NCBI RefSeq assembly: GCF_024298825.1
Contig: NZ_CP101153.1
Coordinates: 1,240,001-1,304,000, forward strand
From: Haloglomus salinum
Lineage (GTDB): Archaea; Halobacteriota; Halobacteria; Halobacteriales; Haloarculaceae
DNA: 64,000 nt
Direction: 5' to 3'
The notes below the pieces were generated by a model. That model was given only the letters and a program-made list of their open reading frames with translations, did not search any database and had not been told where the DNA came from. Made by a program: the position numbers and the translations under genes. Numbering within the stretch: position 1 is the stretch's first letter; each line of letters begins with the position of its first letter. Of this stretch, positions 35,332 through 46,044 are shown one piece after another.

Positions 35332-36477
35332 ATGAGCGACTCCGAGGAACGGGGCGAGCGAGGGTTCTGCCCGCGCTGTGGCGACGCCATCGAGCGGCCG
35401 CCCGGCGTGGACCTGCCCGGAAGCCCCAGCGCCAGGGATGCGGTGCTGTGCGACGCCTGCTACTTCGAGGACTTCGACCTCGTGGACGCCCCTGACCGGG
35501 TGGAAGTGCAGGTCTGCTCGGACTGCGGCGCGGTCCACCGAGGGAACCGCTGGGTGGACGTGGGCGCGCGGGACTACACCGACGTGGCCATCGAGGAGGT
35601 GACCGGCGTACTGGGCGTCCACATCGACGCGCAGGGCGTCGAATGGGTCGTCGACCCCGAGCAGGTCGACGAGAACACCATCCGGATGCACGCCATGTTC
35701 ACCGGCGTCATCCGGCAGACGCCAGTCGAGGAGGAGGTCACCGTTCCGGTCTACATCTCGCGGGGCACCTGTGACCGGTGCGGGCGCATCGCGGGCGATT
35801 ACTGGGAGGCGCTGGTGCAGGTCCGCGCGACCGAGCGCACGCCGACCGACGACGAGTGTGACCGTGCGACCGAGATCGCCGAGGCGTACATCGCCGAGCG
35901 CGAGGACAAGGGCGACCGGAACGCGTTCATCACCTCGGTCGACCGCACGGACAGCGGTGTGAACATGAAGATATCCTCGAACCAGATGGGCGAGGCCATC
36001 GCCCACCGCATCGTCCGCGAGTTCGGCGGCGAAGTCTCGGCGGCGGAGACGCTCGCGACCGAGGACTCCGACGGGAACGAACTCTACCGCGTGACGTTCG
36101 TCGCGCGCCTCCCCCCCTACACCCCGGGCGATATCATCGAACCGGCCGACGACGAGGGGCCGGTCCTCGTCACGAGCGCGCACGGGAACCTGAAGGGGGT
36201 CCGCCTCACCACGGGCGAGCGCTACGAGGCCAGTTACGAGGAGGGCATCGACCCCGACGCGCGGCGACTCGGCACCCGCGAGGACGGCCAGCGGACGACC
36301 CTCGTCACCGTCGAGGACGAGCACGCCGTGCAGGTGCTCGACCCGGAGACGTACGAGGCCCGGACCATCCCGCGCCCCGAGTACATGGACCCGGACGCCG
36401 AGGAGGTGCCCGTGCTGCGCTCGCGGGCGGGCCTGCACGTCCTTCCCGAGGACGACGAGGACGATGCCCGGGACTGA
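35332..36477 (+). CDS. NMD3-like ribosome-associated protein
   Basis: This 381-residue protein is the archaeal relative of eukaryotic NMD3, which escorts the large ribosomal subunit out of the nucleus. The N-terminus has zinc-binding pairs CPRC, CDAC, CSDC and CDRC, then the NMD3 core (RNAFITSVDRTDSGVNMKISSNQMGEAIAH, then ITRVTFVARLPPYTPGDII). A C-terminal region of some 130 residues is also conserved. Archaea have no nucleus, so a role in ribosome maturation or in recycling is inferred. It overlaps the next gene by 14 bases. Confidence 0.9.
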   Translation: MSDSEERGERGFCPRCGDAIERPPGVDLPGSPSARDAVLCDACYFEDFDLVDAPDRVEVQVCSDCGAVHRGNRWVDVGARDYTDVAIEEVTGVLGVHIDAQGVEWVVDPEQVDENTIRMHAMFTGVIRQTPVEEEVTVPVYISRGTCDRCGRIAGDYWEALVQVRATERTPTDDECDRATEIAEAYIAEREDKGDRNAFITSVDRTDSGVNMKISSNQMGEAIAHRIVREFGGEVSAAETLATEDSDGNELYRVTFVARLPPYTPGDIIEPADDEGPVLVTSAHGNLKGVRLTTGERYEASYEEGIDPDARRLGTREDGQRTTLVTVEDEHAVQVLDPETYEARTIPRPEYMDPDAEEVPVLRSRAGLHVLPEDDEDDARD

Positions 36478-37525
36478 CGGCGCGGCCGACCCCGACCGGG
36501 CACCCGGGCTCGCGGCGCTGGTTCCGAAGCCGGCCGCCGAGCGCGCCGAACGCGAACTGTCGGCACTGGGCGTCTACGACGACGGCCGGGGTATCGAGTC
36601 CTACGACGACGAGCGGGTCGCCCTGCCCGTCGTCGGCGAGGTCCCCGCCGACCGCGAGGGGACCGTCGCCGCGGTCGAGGCGGTCGAACGGGTCGTCGAG
36701 CACGACCTCCCCTCGCGCGACTCGACGCTGGCCGACCGCCTCCGGGCGCGTGGCTTCTCCGAGGCCGACATCGACGCCGCGCCGGGGTCGTGGGCCGTCA
36801 TCGGGACCGTCCTCATGGCCGACTTCGGGGACTGCCCGCGGCCGGGCGAGGTGGGCGAGGCGCTGCTCGAACTCCACGGCGAGGCCGACACCGTGCTCGA
36901 CCGCGGCGGCATCGCCGGGCGCACCCGCGACCCCGACGTGACCGTCGTCGCGGGCGCGGGCGACACGGAGACCGTCCACACCGAGTACGGCACGCGCTAC
37001 GCGCTCGACCTCGCGACGACGATGTTCTCGCCGGGCAACAAGGCCGAGCGCGCGCGGATGGGCGACGTGACGGGCCCCGACGAGCGCGTCTTCGACATGT
37101 TCGCCGGGGTGGGGTACTTCGCGCTCCCGATGGCCCGGGCGGGTGCCGAGGTGGTCGCCGCCGAACTCGACCCGACCACGTACCAGTATCTCGTCGAGAA
37201 CGCCGTCCTCAACGACGTGACCGACCGGTTCCGGGCCGTGCGAGGGGACTGTGCCGATGTCGAGCTGGAGCCGGTCGACCGCGTGGTGATGGGCCATTAC
37301 GACGCGTACGAGCGGCTACCGGCGGGGGTCGCCGCGCTCCGGCCCGGCGGCACGATGCATCTCCACGAGGCCACGCCGGAGGCCGAACTGCCCGACCGGC
37401 CCGTCGGGCGGCTGGAGGCGGCCGTCGCCGACGCCGGCCGGTCGTGCGAGGTGCTGGGCGTGCGCGAGGTCAAGAGCTACGCCGAAGGCGTCCAGCACGT
37501 CGTGGTCGACGCGCGTATCGAGTAG
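36464..37525 (+). CDS. Trm5/Taw2-type tRNA-modifying SAM enzyme, Taw2 favoured
   Basis: This 353-residue enzyme acts on position 37 of tRNA. The SAM-binding motif FDMFAGVGYFALPMARAGA and VVAAELDPTTYQYLVENAVLND are shared by Trm5 (m1G37) and Taw2/TYW2 (aminocarboxypropyl transfer in wyosine synthesis). The segment MFSPGNKAERARMG resembles the FSxGN of TYW2, and the Trm5 motif N-L-P/D-N-P-P is replaced by MGHYDAYERLP. These make Taw2 more likely. It is translated with NMD3 through a 14-base overlap. An assay is needed to separate the two. Confidence 0.75.
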   Translation: MPGTDGAADPDRAPGLAALVPKPAAERAERELSALGVYDDGRGIESYDDERVALPVVGEVPADREGTVAAVEAVERVVEHDLPSRDSTLADRLRARGFSEADIDAAPGSWAVIGTVLMADFGDCPRPGEVGEALLELHGEADTVLDRGGIAGRTRDPDVTVVAGAGDTETVHTEYGTRYALDLATTMFSPGNKAERARMGDVTGPDERVFDMFAGVGYFALPMARAGAEVVAAELDPTTYQYLVENAVLNDVTDRFRAVRGDCADVELEPVDRVVMGHYDAYERLPAGVAALRPGGTMHLHEATPEAELPDRPVGRLEAAVADAGRSCEVLGVREVKSYAEGVQHVVVDARIE

Positions 37526-39856
<2,331 letters not shown>

Positions 39857-39895
39857 ACCCCGTTCGGCCGCGGTTCGCTCCGACTTGCCCCGTTC

Positions 39896-40729
39896 TCACC
39901 CGCTCGCGATGGCTCGCAGCGCGAACGCCGCGTTCCCCGTGTTCTCCTTCACCCGCCGGTAGAAGTACGAGAGCCACTTCCCGCCGTACGGGACGTACTG
40001 GTAGACGGGCACCTCCCGCGCGAGTTCGGTTTGTGCGTCCTCGCGCACGCCCATGAGCATCTGGACCTCGTAGTCGGTCCCGTAGGTCTCGTGCAGGTCG
40101 CGCGCGTGCTCGACCATGGCGGGGTCGTGGCTCCCGACGGCGACGCCGCCGTCGAAGCTGCGGAACGCCTGCTCCAGAAGGTCCCGATACGCCTCGTTCA
40201 CCCGCGATTTCTCCCGGTACGCGATGTCGCGTGGTGGCTCGTAGGCCCCCTTCACGAGCCGGACCTTGCCCGGCAGGTCCGCGAGCCGGTCGAGGTCCTC
40301 GGGCGTCCGCTTCATGTTGGCCTGGAGGCACAGGCCCATGTCGGGATAGTCGGCCACGAGGTCGCAGAACACCTCGAGCGTCGCGTCGACGGTCGTGTGG
40401 TCCTCCATGTCGACCCAGACGAACGCGTCCCGGCGGTCGGCGTGGGCGGCGATGTCGCCGAGGTTCTTCCGGAAGACCGCCTCGTCGACCTGGATACCGA
40501 CCTGAGAGGGTTTGACCGAGACACAGCAGTCCAGATCCGACCGACCGATATCGTCGAGGAGCCGCCGATAGGTGGCGGCGTCGGCCTCTGCAGGGTCGCG
40601 CTCGTGGTAGTGTTCGCCGAGCAGGTTGAGGATGGCGCCCACGTCGCGCTCGTTCAGCCGTCGGGCGTGCTCGAGCGCCTGCGCGGGGTGTTCGCCGGCC
40701 ACGAACCGGTCCGCGACGGGCGGAATCAT
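39896..40729 (-). CDS. proline dehydrogenase
   Basis: This 277-residue flavoprotein oxidises proline to pyrroline-5-carboxylate. It is a barrel with CVSVKPSQVGIQVD, VWVDMEDHTTVDATL, KVRLVKGAYEPP, VAVGSHDPAMVEHA and the C-terminal VPVYQYVPYGGKWLSYFYRRVKENTGN, containing the substrate-binding Tyr and Arg-Arg pair. Short monofunctional length distinguishes it from bacterial PutA. The P5C dehydrogenase is not adjacent. The ATG at 40729 is preferred over frames extending upstream; CTCAAATACG on the minus strand is at the box A position. Confidence 0.9.
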   Translation of the reverse strand: MIPPVADRFVAGEHPAQALEHARRLNERDVGAILNLLGEHYHERDPAEADAATYRRLLDDIGRSDLDCCVSVKPSQVGIQVDEAVFRKNLGDIAAHADRRDAFVWVDMEDHTTVDATLEVFCDLVADYPDMGLCLQANMKRTPEDLDRLADLPGKVRLVKGAYEPPRDIAYREKSRVNEAYRDLLEQAFRSFDGGVAVGSHDPAMVEHARDLHETYGTDYEVQMLMGVREDAQTELAREVPVYQYVPYGGKWLSYFYRRVKENTGNAAFALRAIASG

Positions 40730-40985
40730 ACGAGAACTACCGCCGCGGCGTATTTGAGTGTGGTCCCCACAGGTCGGTTGCATGCTGGCGATAAATCGCA
40801 TACCACGATACAGAATCGGAGGTCGGCGCTCACCGCCAGAACACAGAACCCGTGCGTCCTGTGGCCCAGAGCGGCCGATATCGACAGCTGGCAACCAGCG
40901 ACGACGAGCAGCCGGGCTCCGGCTTGCTGTCGGTCGTGCCGCCGAACCCCCGGCGGTTAAGCCGAGCGGCCGCACAGCCCCGCGT

Positions 40986-41531
40986 ATGTCGCTGCTCGGA
41001 ACGGTGGTCGGTGCGCTGTGGGCGATGCTCCCCGCCTACGTCCCGAACAACGCGGCGGTGCTGTTCGGCGGCGGCCGGCCGCTCGACGGCGGTCGGAACC
41101 TCGGCGAGCGCCGCATCCTCGGTGACGGGAAGACCTGGCGCGGGACCATCGCCGGCATCGGGACCGGCGTCGTGCTGGCCGGGGTCCTGAACGTCGTCCG
41201 CGAGCGCGCGGGCGCGGCGTTCGGCGTGACGCTCCCCTCGTTCCCGGCACCTGCGGCGGTCGCGCTCGCCGCGGGCGCGATGCTGGGTGACATCCTCGCC
41301 TCGTTCCTGAAACGCCGGACCGGACGGGACCGCGGTGCCGCGTTCCCCGGGCTCGACCAGCTCGACTTCGTCGTGGCCGCGCTCGCGCTGGCCGCCGTCG
41401 TCGCCCCGGACTGGACGAAGGAGACGTTCACGCCCGGCCGCCTCGTCGTCGTGACGATCGTTACGCCCGCGCTCCACCTCGTCACGAACGCCGGCGCCTA
41501 CCTGCTCGGGCTGAAGGACGAGCCCTGGTGA
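40986..41531 (+). CDS. carS: CDP-archaeol synthase
   Basis: This 181-residue membrane enzyme transfers CTP to digeranylgeranylglyceryl phosphate, giving CDP-archaeol for phospholipid synthesis. It has the family motifs AYVPNNAAVLFGGGRPLDGG, RRILGDGKTWRGTIAG, AGAMLGDILASFLKRRTGRDRGAAFPGLDQLDFVVAAL and LHLVTNAGAYLLGLKDEPW. Four to five membrane segments are present. CGGTTAAGCC (40955-40964) is the box A. Divergent from the proline dehydrogenase gene with a 256-base gap. Confidence 0.93.
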   Translation: MSLLGTVVGALWAMLPAYVPNNAAVLFGGGRPLDGGRNLGERRILGDGKTWRGTIAGIGTGVVLAGVLNVVRERAGAAFGVTLPSFPAPAAVALAAGAMLGDILASFLKRRTGRDRGAAFPGLDQLDFVVAALALAAVVAPDWTKETFTPGRLVVVTIVTPALHLVTNAGAYLLGLKDEPW

Positions 41532-41600
41532 CCGACGGCGAGACGGCCCCACACCGCCGCCCGCACGCGTACAGCGATTCTCCTTGCCGTGCCGATGTGA

Positions 41601-41834
41601 ATGCACGTAGACGACCGTCCCCTCAGCCGCATCGACCGTTCCGCATACTCACGGCGGGGGCTGGTTCGTTCTCTCGCTCGGGGTCGCGAGCCTCCCGAGG
41701 GCCGTCGACACCGGCCTCGGCATCCTCGTGCCGGTCGTGCTCTGGGCGTGGGCGGGGCGCTGTCGTACTTCCACACGACACCGATCCGGCCCTTCGCGCG
41801 AGAACCCAGTATAATAGATATAATCCAGCCATAA
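41601..41834 (+). pseudogene. possible frame-shifted small membrane protein gene
   Basis: Frame 1 from the ATG at 41601 begins with a haloarchaeal-looking MHVDDRPLSRIDRSAYSR, then turns arginine-rich and unlikely. After one base shift near 41655, the next frame reads GWFVLSLGVASLPRAVD followed by TGLGILVPVVLWAWAG, a plausible membrane helix pair, with no start codon of its own. This suggests a decayed gene or an assembly error, but it could be chance. Confidence 0.25.
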
Positions 41835-42013
41835 ATCTACAAATGCAGTAATTTTAGCACATTAAATGGCATTTTGAGATTTTATCAGAAGTATCGCACA
41901 ATTTGCCCCAGTTCCGAAGCGGTGTCGCCGGGCGCCGGGCAGCGATTCGCTATCGCAGTATACGATTTATCGGCCCGTACACCCCGAACACCCATTCCCG
42001 AACCCGACAGCGG
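41808..42013. other. AT-rich spacer upstream of hemC
   Basis: About 90 bases (41808-41900) are much richer in A and T than their surroundings, then a normal stretch with ACGATTTATCGG at 41966-41977. This holds no gene. It may contain the hemC operon promoter or the end of another transcript. Confidence 0.4.
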
Positions 42014-42041
42014 TTTCACGCCCGCTCGCCCAGACTGACGT

Positions 42042-43193
42042 ATGCGAGAGACACGAACGGTCCGGCTGGCGACACGGGGCTCGGACCTGGCGCTGCGGCA
42101 GGCCGCCACCGTCGCCGAGCAACTGGAGGACCGTCACACGGAGGTCGAACTAATCGAGGTGGAGACGGAGGGCGACCGCATCCGCGACGAACTCATCCAC
42201 CGGCTCGGCAAGACCGGCGCGTTCGTCCGGGCGCTGGACGAGCGCATCCTCGATGGGGAGGTGGACGCCGCCGTCCACTCGATGAAGGACGTGCCCACCG
42301 ACTTCCCGGACGAGCTGGTCGTCGCGGGCATCCCCGAGCGCGCGCCCGCGAACGACGTGCTCCTGACGCCCGGCGGCCGGAGCCTCGACGAACTCCCGGA
42401 TGGCGCGACCGTCGGCACCTCGAGCCTCCGGCGGCAGGCCCAGCTACTGGCCGAACGACCGGACCTCGACATCCAGCCCCTGCGCGGGAACGTCGACACG
42501 CGCGTCGAGAAGTTGCTCGCGACGAGCGTCGGGCGCGAACACGACCGCCGGGTCGCCGCCGACGGCGAGTTCGACTCGCCGTCTGCAAGCGGGACGGAGT
42601 CCCGCCCTGCCGAAGAGGAGGAGGACCCCGACGAGACGTTCGACCAGTCCGCCGAGGAGTGGTTCGAGTCGCTGTCGGTGCTCGAACAGGACGCGCTGGC
42701 GCGCTACCCCCTCGAGACCGCTTACGACGCCATCGTCCTCGCGGAGGCAGGGCTCCAGCGGATGGGGCTGCTGCATCACGTCCCCCACGAGCGGCTCGAC
42801 CCGAACGAGTTCGTCCCGGCCCCGGGCCAGGGTGCCATCGCGGTGACCGCGCTCGCCGACGACGCCGAATCCTTCCGCGAGACCATCGACCACCCGCGGA
42901 CCCGCGTCGAGACCACGGTCGAGCGGACCGTCCTGAAGGAACTCGGCGGGGGCTGCGTGGCGCCGCTGGGCGTCCACGCCACCGTCCGCGGCGAGTACGT
43001 CCACGTCGTCGCGCGCGTGCTGGACCGCGCGGGCGAGGAGCCCATCCGCGAGACCCGCGACCTGCCCGCCAACGACCACGCCGCGGCCGCCCGCCGGTTC
43101 GCGGCCGACATCGCGGACCGCGGCGGCGCGGAACTCGTCGCGGAAGCCCGCAAGACCGCCGAGGAGCACGAGGAGACGGAGGGCGCCCGATGA
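42042..43193 (+). CDS. hemC: hydroxymethylbilane synthase
   Basis: This 383-residue enzyme joins four porphobilinogen units into hydroxymethylbilane. Motifs are LATRGSDLALRQA, HSMKDVPTDFPDELV, GTSSLRRQAQL, RGNVDTRVEKL and KELGGGCVAPLGVHA with the dipyrromethane-binding Cys. It is about 70 residues longer than bacterial HemC because of an acidic insertion (residues about 162-228, including AEEEEDPDETFDQSAEEW) between strands that are normally adjacent. It overlaps the next gene by ATGA, starting a heme/siroheme operon. Confidence 0.95.
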   Translation: MRETRTVRLATRGSDLALRQAATVAEQLEDRHTEVELIEVETEGDRIRDELIHRLGKTGAFVRALDERILDGEVDAAVHSMKDVPTDFPDELVVAGIPERAPANDVLLTPGGRSLDELPDGATVGTSSLRRQAQLLAERPDLDIQPLRGNVDTRVEKLLATSVGREHDRRVAADGEFDSPSASGTESRPAEEEEDPDETFDQSAEEWFESLSVLEQDALARYPLETAYDAIVLAEAGLQRMGLLHHVPHERLDPNEFVPAPGQGAIAVTALADDAESFRETIDHPRTRVETTVERTVLKELGGGCVAPLGVHATVRGEYVHVVARVLDRAGEEPIRETRDLPANDHAAAARRFAADIADRGGAELVAEARKTAEEHEETEGAR

Positions 43194-43993
43194 GCGGGGA
43201 CACGGACGGGGAACAGGAGGACGTGGGCACCGTCTACCTCGTCGGGAGCGGCCCCGGCGACCCCGAGCTCATGACGGTGAAGGCAAAGCGCCTGCTCGAG
43301 GAGGCGGACGTGGTCCTCCACGACAAGCTCCCTGGGCCGGAGATCCTCGGCTCCATCCCCGAGGACAAGCGCGAGGACGTGGGCAAGCGCGCCGGCGGCG
43401 AGCGCACCTCCCAGGAGTACACCAACGACCGGCTCGTCGAGCTCGCCCGCGAGGGCAAGACCGTCGTCCGGCTGAAGGGCGGCGACCCGTTCGTCTTCGG
43501 CCGTGGCGGCGAGGAGGCCGAACACCTCGCCGAGCACGGCATCCCGTTCGAGTACGTCCCCGGCGTCACCAGCCCCATCGCGGGCCCCGGCGTCGCGGGT
43601 ATCCCCGTCACCCACCGCGACCACACCTCCTCGGTGTCGTTCGTCACGGGCCACGAGGACCCCACCAAGGCGGAGTCGATGGTCGACTGGGAGGCGCTCG
43701 CCGCGACCGGCGGCACCATCGTCGTCCTGATGGGCGTCGGCAAGCTCCCGGCCTACACCGAGGCGCTCCGGGAGGCCGGGATGGAGGGTGACACGCCTGT
43801 CGCGCTCGTCGAGCGCGCAACCTGGCCGGACCAGCGCGTCGCGACCGGCACCCTCGACACCATCGTCGACGTGCGCGACGCCGAGGGCATCGAGCCGCCC
43901 GCCATCACCGTCATCGGCGGCGTCGCGGGCACGCGAGCACGGGTCAGGGAGTTCCTCGCGAACGAACTCGGGGAGTACGGGGACGCCGCATGA
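43190..43993 (+). CDS. cobA: uroporphyrinogen-III C-methyltransferase
   Basis: This 267-residue SumT-type enzyme methylates uroporphyrinogen III to precorrin-2, the branch point to siroheme, heme (through the archaeal siroheme route) and cobalamin. It contains VYLVGSGPGDPELMTVKA, ADVVLHDKL, RLKGGDPFVFGRGGEEA, YVPGVTSPIAGPGVAGIPVTHRD, and the late PVALVERATWPDQRV. The start ATG overlaps the hemC stop (ATGA at 43190-43193), and its own stop overlaps the start of a 29-codon reading frame. Confidence 0.94.
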   Translation: MSGDTDGEQEDVGTVYLVGSGPGDPELMTVKAKRLLEEADVVLHDKLPGPEILGSIPEDKREDVGKRAGGERTSQEYTNDRLVELAREGKTVVRLKGGDPFVFGRGGEEAEHLAEHGIPFEYVPGVTSPIAGPGVAGIPVTHRDHTSSVSFVTGHEDPTKAESMVDWEALAATGGTIVVLMGVGKLPAYTEALREAGMEGDTPVALVERATWPDQRVATGTLDTIVDVRDAEGIEPPAITVIGGVAGTRARVREFLANELGEYGDAA

Positions 43994-44079
43994 CCAGGAC
44001 CCGACGGCTCGATAAACCGCTAGCGGCGATACAGAATCCGACCGAAGCAGTCACCCGCCGGCTGGAGGTGCCCCGATGA
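43990..44079 (+). CDS. 29-codon micro-ORF joining sumT and hemD
   Basis: This frame starts at 43990 in an ATGA overlap with the sumT stop and ends at 44079 in an ATGA overlap with the hemD start. It encodes MTRTRRLDKPLAAIQNPTEA then VTRRLEVPR, with seven Arg, one Lys and three acidic residues, so it is basic, unlike most haloarchaeal proteins. It may be a real small protein or a coupling peptide. A GATAAA sequence at 44010-44015 could instead be a hemD promoter, and the ORF could then be fortuitous. Confidence 0.4.
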   Translation: MTRTRRLDKPLAAIQNPTEAVTRRLEVPR

Positions 44080-44807
44080 AGATCGCCGTCTTCCGGCCGG
44101 ACGACGGCCGTGCGGCGGCTGCGGCCGAGACGGTCCGCGACCTGGGGGCCGAACCGGTCCTCGACCCGATGCTCGCCGTCGAACCGACCGGCGCTCGGCC
44201 CCGCGAGGACGCCGACTACGCGGTCTTCACCAGTACCTCGGGCGTCGAACTCCTGGCCGACGCGGGCTGGACGGCCGGCGAGACGACGGTCTGCGCCATC
44301 GGCTCCTCGACGGCCCAGGCACTGCGGGAGGCCGGCTACGAGGTGGCCGTCGTGCCCGAGCAGTACTCCTCGGCCGGACTGGTCGAGACGCTCGCCGGAC
44401 GGGTCGACGGGGCCCGCATCGAGGTCGCGCGCTCGGACCACGGCAGCGCCGTGTTGCTGGACGGGCTGGAGGACGCCGGCGCGTACGTCCACGAGACGGT
44501 GCTCTACCGGCTCGTCCGGCCCGAGGGGGCGGGGTCGTCGGCCGACCTCGCCGCGCGCGGCCAGCTCGCGGGCGCCTGCTTCACCGCCTCGATGACCGTC
44601 GAGAACTTCCTCGCCAGCGCAGACGAGCGAGGGATTCGTCCCCCGGCCATCGCGGGGCTGAACGACGCCGTCGTGGGCTGTATCGGCGAACCGACGCGCG
44701 AGCGCGCGGAGCGCGCGGGTATCGAGGTCGATGTCGTGCCCGAGGTCGCCTCGTTCGAGGCGCTGGCCGAGGCCGTGGTCGAGCGGGCACGCGACCGCCG
44801 AGACTGA
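44076..44807 (+). CDS. hemD: uroporphyrinogen-III synthase
   Basis: This 243-residue enzyme closes and inverts ring D of hydroxymethylbilane. HemD sequences are poorly conserved, but the bilobal pattern is clear: IAVFRPDDGRA start, YAVFTSTSGVELLADAG, CAIGSSTAQALREAGYEV, ARSDHGSAVLLDGLEDAGAYV, and the C-terminal AGACFTASMTVENFLA, GLNDAVVGCIGEPTRERAERAGI. The position after hemC and sumT confirms the assignment. The ATG overlaps the stop of the micro-ORF. Confidence 0.9.
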   Translation: MKIAVFRPDDGRAAAAAETVRDLGAEPVLDPMLAVEPTGARPREDADYAVFTSTSGVELLADAGWTAGETTVCAIGSSTAQALREAGYEVAVVPEQYSSAGLVETLAGRVDGARIEVARSDHGSAVLLDGLEDAGAYVHETVLYRLVRPEGAGSSADLAARGQLAGACFTASMTVENFLASADERGIRPPAIAGLNDAVVGCIGEPTRERAERAGIEVDVVPEVASFEALAEAVVERARDRRD

Positions 44808-45110
44808 CCGGGGCACCGCCCGAACACACGCTCCGGAGCGGAACTGCGGTTTCGCCCACGGAGCGCGCCGTCTGCGCCCGTTTCGCTCGTTCACGGAAGG
44901 CCGGAGGTCACCAGGTTTGGTATCGTGTCCAGCGGTTTATGGGCAGACATAGGCCGAGAGAGGCAGACGTAGATATTCCATCTATATTGGTTTCAGAATT
45001 CTTGTCTCGCACTTTGACACCTCGGACAGAATAAAAGCTATCAAGAAGCCATATATTTCCAATATTCAGCCACCAGCCAGGCGTCCGGAGCACGCCACTC
45101 CGACGGCGCC
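44808..45110. other. intergenic region between convergent hemD and the GerW-like gene
   Basis: About 303 bases; no gene is supported. The right half (44965-45070) is AT-rich with T runs on the minus strand after the stop of the gene at 45111, fitting terminators for both convergent genes. Confidence 0.5.
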
Positions 45111-45467
45111 CTACCGTCGTCCGAGCCACCCCAGCAGGGCACCGAGCGCGAACGCGACGACCAGCGGCCACCGGCGTTCGGTGTCGACGAACCGCGTCCC
45201 CGCCGGTGAGACCTCCAGCGCACCGGCTGGGCGTGCCGTGACCGTGCCGCCGCCGCCACCCCCGAACCCCGTTCCGTCCTGTTCCCCTTCCTGGTCGCTC
45301 CCGCCGCCGAAGCCACCGCCGAACCGGTAGCCGACGCGGGCGACCGGAATCACGGTCCGGTCGCCCTGTGTCACGGGTTCGCCGTACACCGTCTCGGCGT
45401 CGGCGGCCGGGAACCGGTCGACGAACTCGCCCATCGCGTCGAAGCTCTCGCGAACGGAGTCGCTCAT
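45111..45467 (-). CDS. GerW/YtfJ-family protein
   Basis: This 118-residue protein has a GerW-like N-terminal domain: VYGEPVTQGDRTVIPVARVGYRFGGGFGGG is the family's core, normally VxGxxxxxxxxTIIPVSKVxxGFGxGG. It has a Gly-rich middle (GTGFGGGGGGTVTARPAGAL) and a single C-terminal hydrophobic segment (about 98-112). In Bacillus the relatives affect spore germination; archaea have no spores, so the role here is unknown. GCCTTGATTACGA on the minus strand is at the box A position before 45467. Confidence 0.82.
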   Translation of the reverse strand: MSDSVRESFDAMGEFVDRFPAADAETVYGEPVTQGDRTVIPVARVGYRFGGGFGGGSDQEGEQDGTGFGGGGGGTVTARPAGALEVSPAGTRFVDTERRWPLVVAFALGALLGWLGRR

Positions 45468-45542
45468 ACGGGGTCTGCACCGGGACTCGTAATCAAGGCT
45501 CGGCGGGAAGCCGGGCGGCCGTGTCGAGACCGAACCGCGGAG

Positions 45543-45980
45543 TCACCGGTTCTCGTGGGGCGTGAGCGCCGGGGACCGCCGCCGGAGGACGGGCCGCAGG
45601 ACGACCACCGCGCTCAGGAGCGCGAGGAGCGGGTAGAGGACCCAGGCGGCGAGCGTCGCCACCTCGCGCGTCGCAGCGGCGTCGAGGAGGCCGAACACCA
45701 GCACGACGTGGACCGGCGCGTGGACGAGGGCAAGGACCGCGAGCGCCGACCCGGAGACGGTCCGGTCCCCGCTGGCGAGGTGGTGGAGCGCGAACCCCAC
45801 CATCGCGACGACGAGCGCCGTCGCGGTCCAGACGAGGAACTGCCACCCGGCGAACAGGTCGGTCCGCCACGGCGACCCCGTGAACAGCCCCTCCACGACC
45901 AGCATCACCGACGCGAACGTCAGCGCGACCCAGGCGAGGGCCTGGTCCGAGTCGTCCGCGAGTCGAACGGTGCCTCTCAT
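45543..45980 (-). CDS. small four-helix membrane protein, unknown function
   Basis: This 145-residue protein has four hydrophobic segments (about residues 14-32, 40-67, 75-103, 108-130) and a basic C-terminus. No family is recognised. ACATATCCC on the minus strand lies about 30 bases before the ATG at 45980. Confidence 0.6.
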   Translation of the reverse strand: MRGTVRLADDSDQALAWVALTFASVMLVVEGLFTGSPWRTDLFAGWQFLVWTATALVVAMVGFALHHLASGDRTVSGSALAVLALVHAPVHVVLVFGLLDAAATREVATLAAWVLYPLLALLSAVVVLRPVLRRRSPALTPHENR

Positions 45981-46044
45981 GGGTATCTCTTGACCGGCCG
46001 CGGGGATATGTCCCGGTGTGATTCTCAAGGAAGGGGAACGCGCG

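Noticed and set aside
41528-41851. 107-codon plus-strand frame after carS
   Set aside because: Arg/Pro/His-rich, ends in AT-rich noncoding DNA, and lacks the acidic bias of haloarchaeal proteins.
44010-44015. GATAAA as promoter of hemD
   Set aside because: It would leave a leader of about 35 bases and break the ATGA-coupled series; it remains possible, so the micro-ORF confidence is lowered instead.
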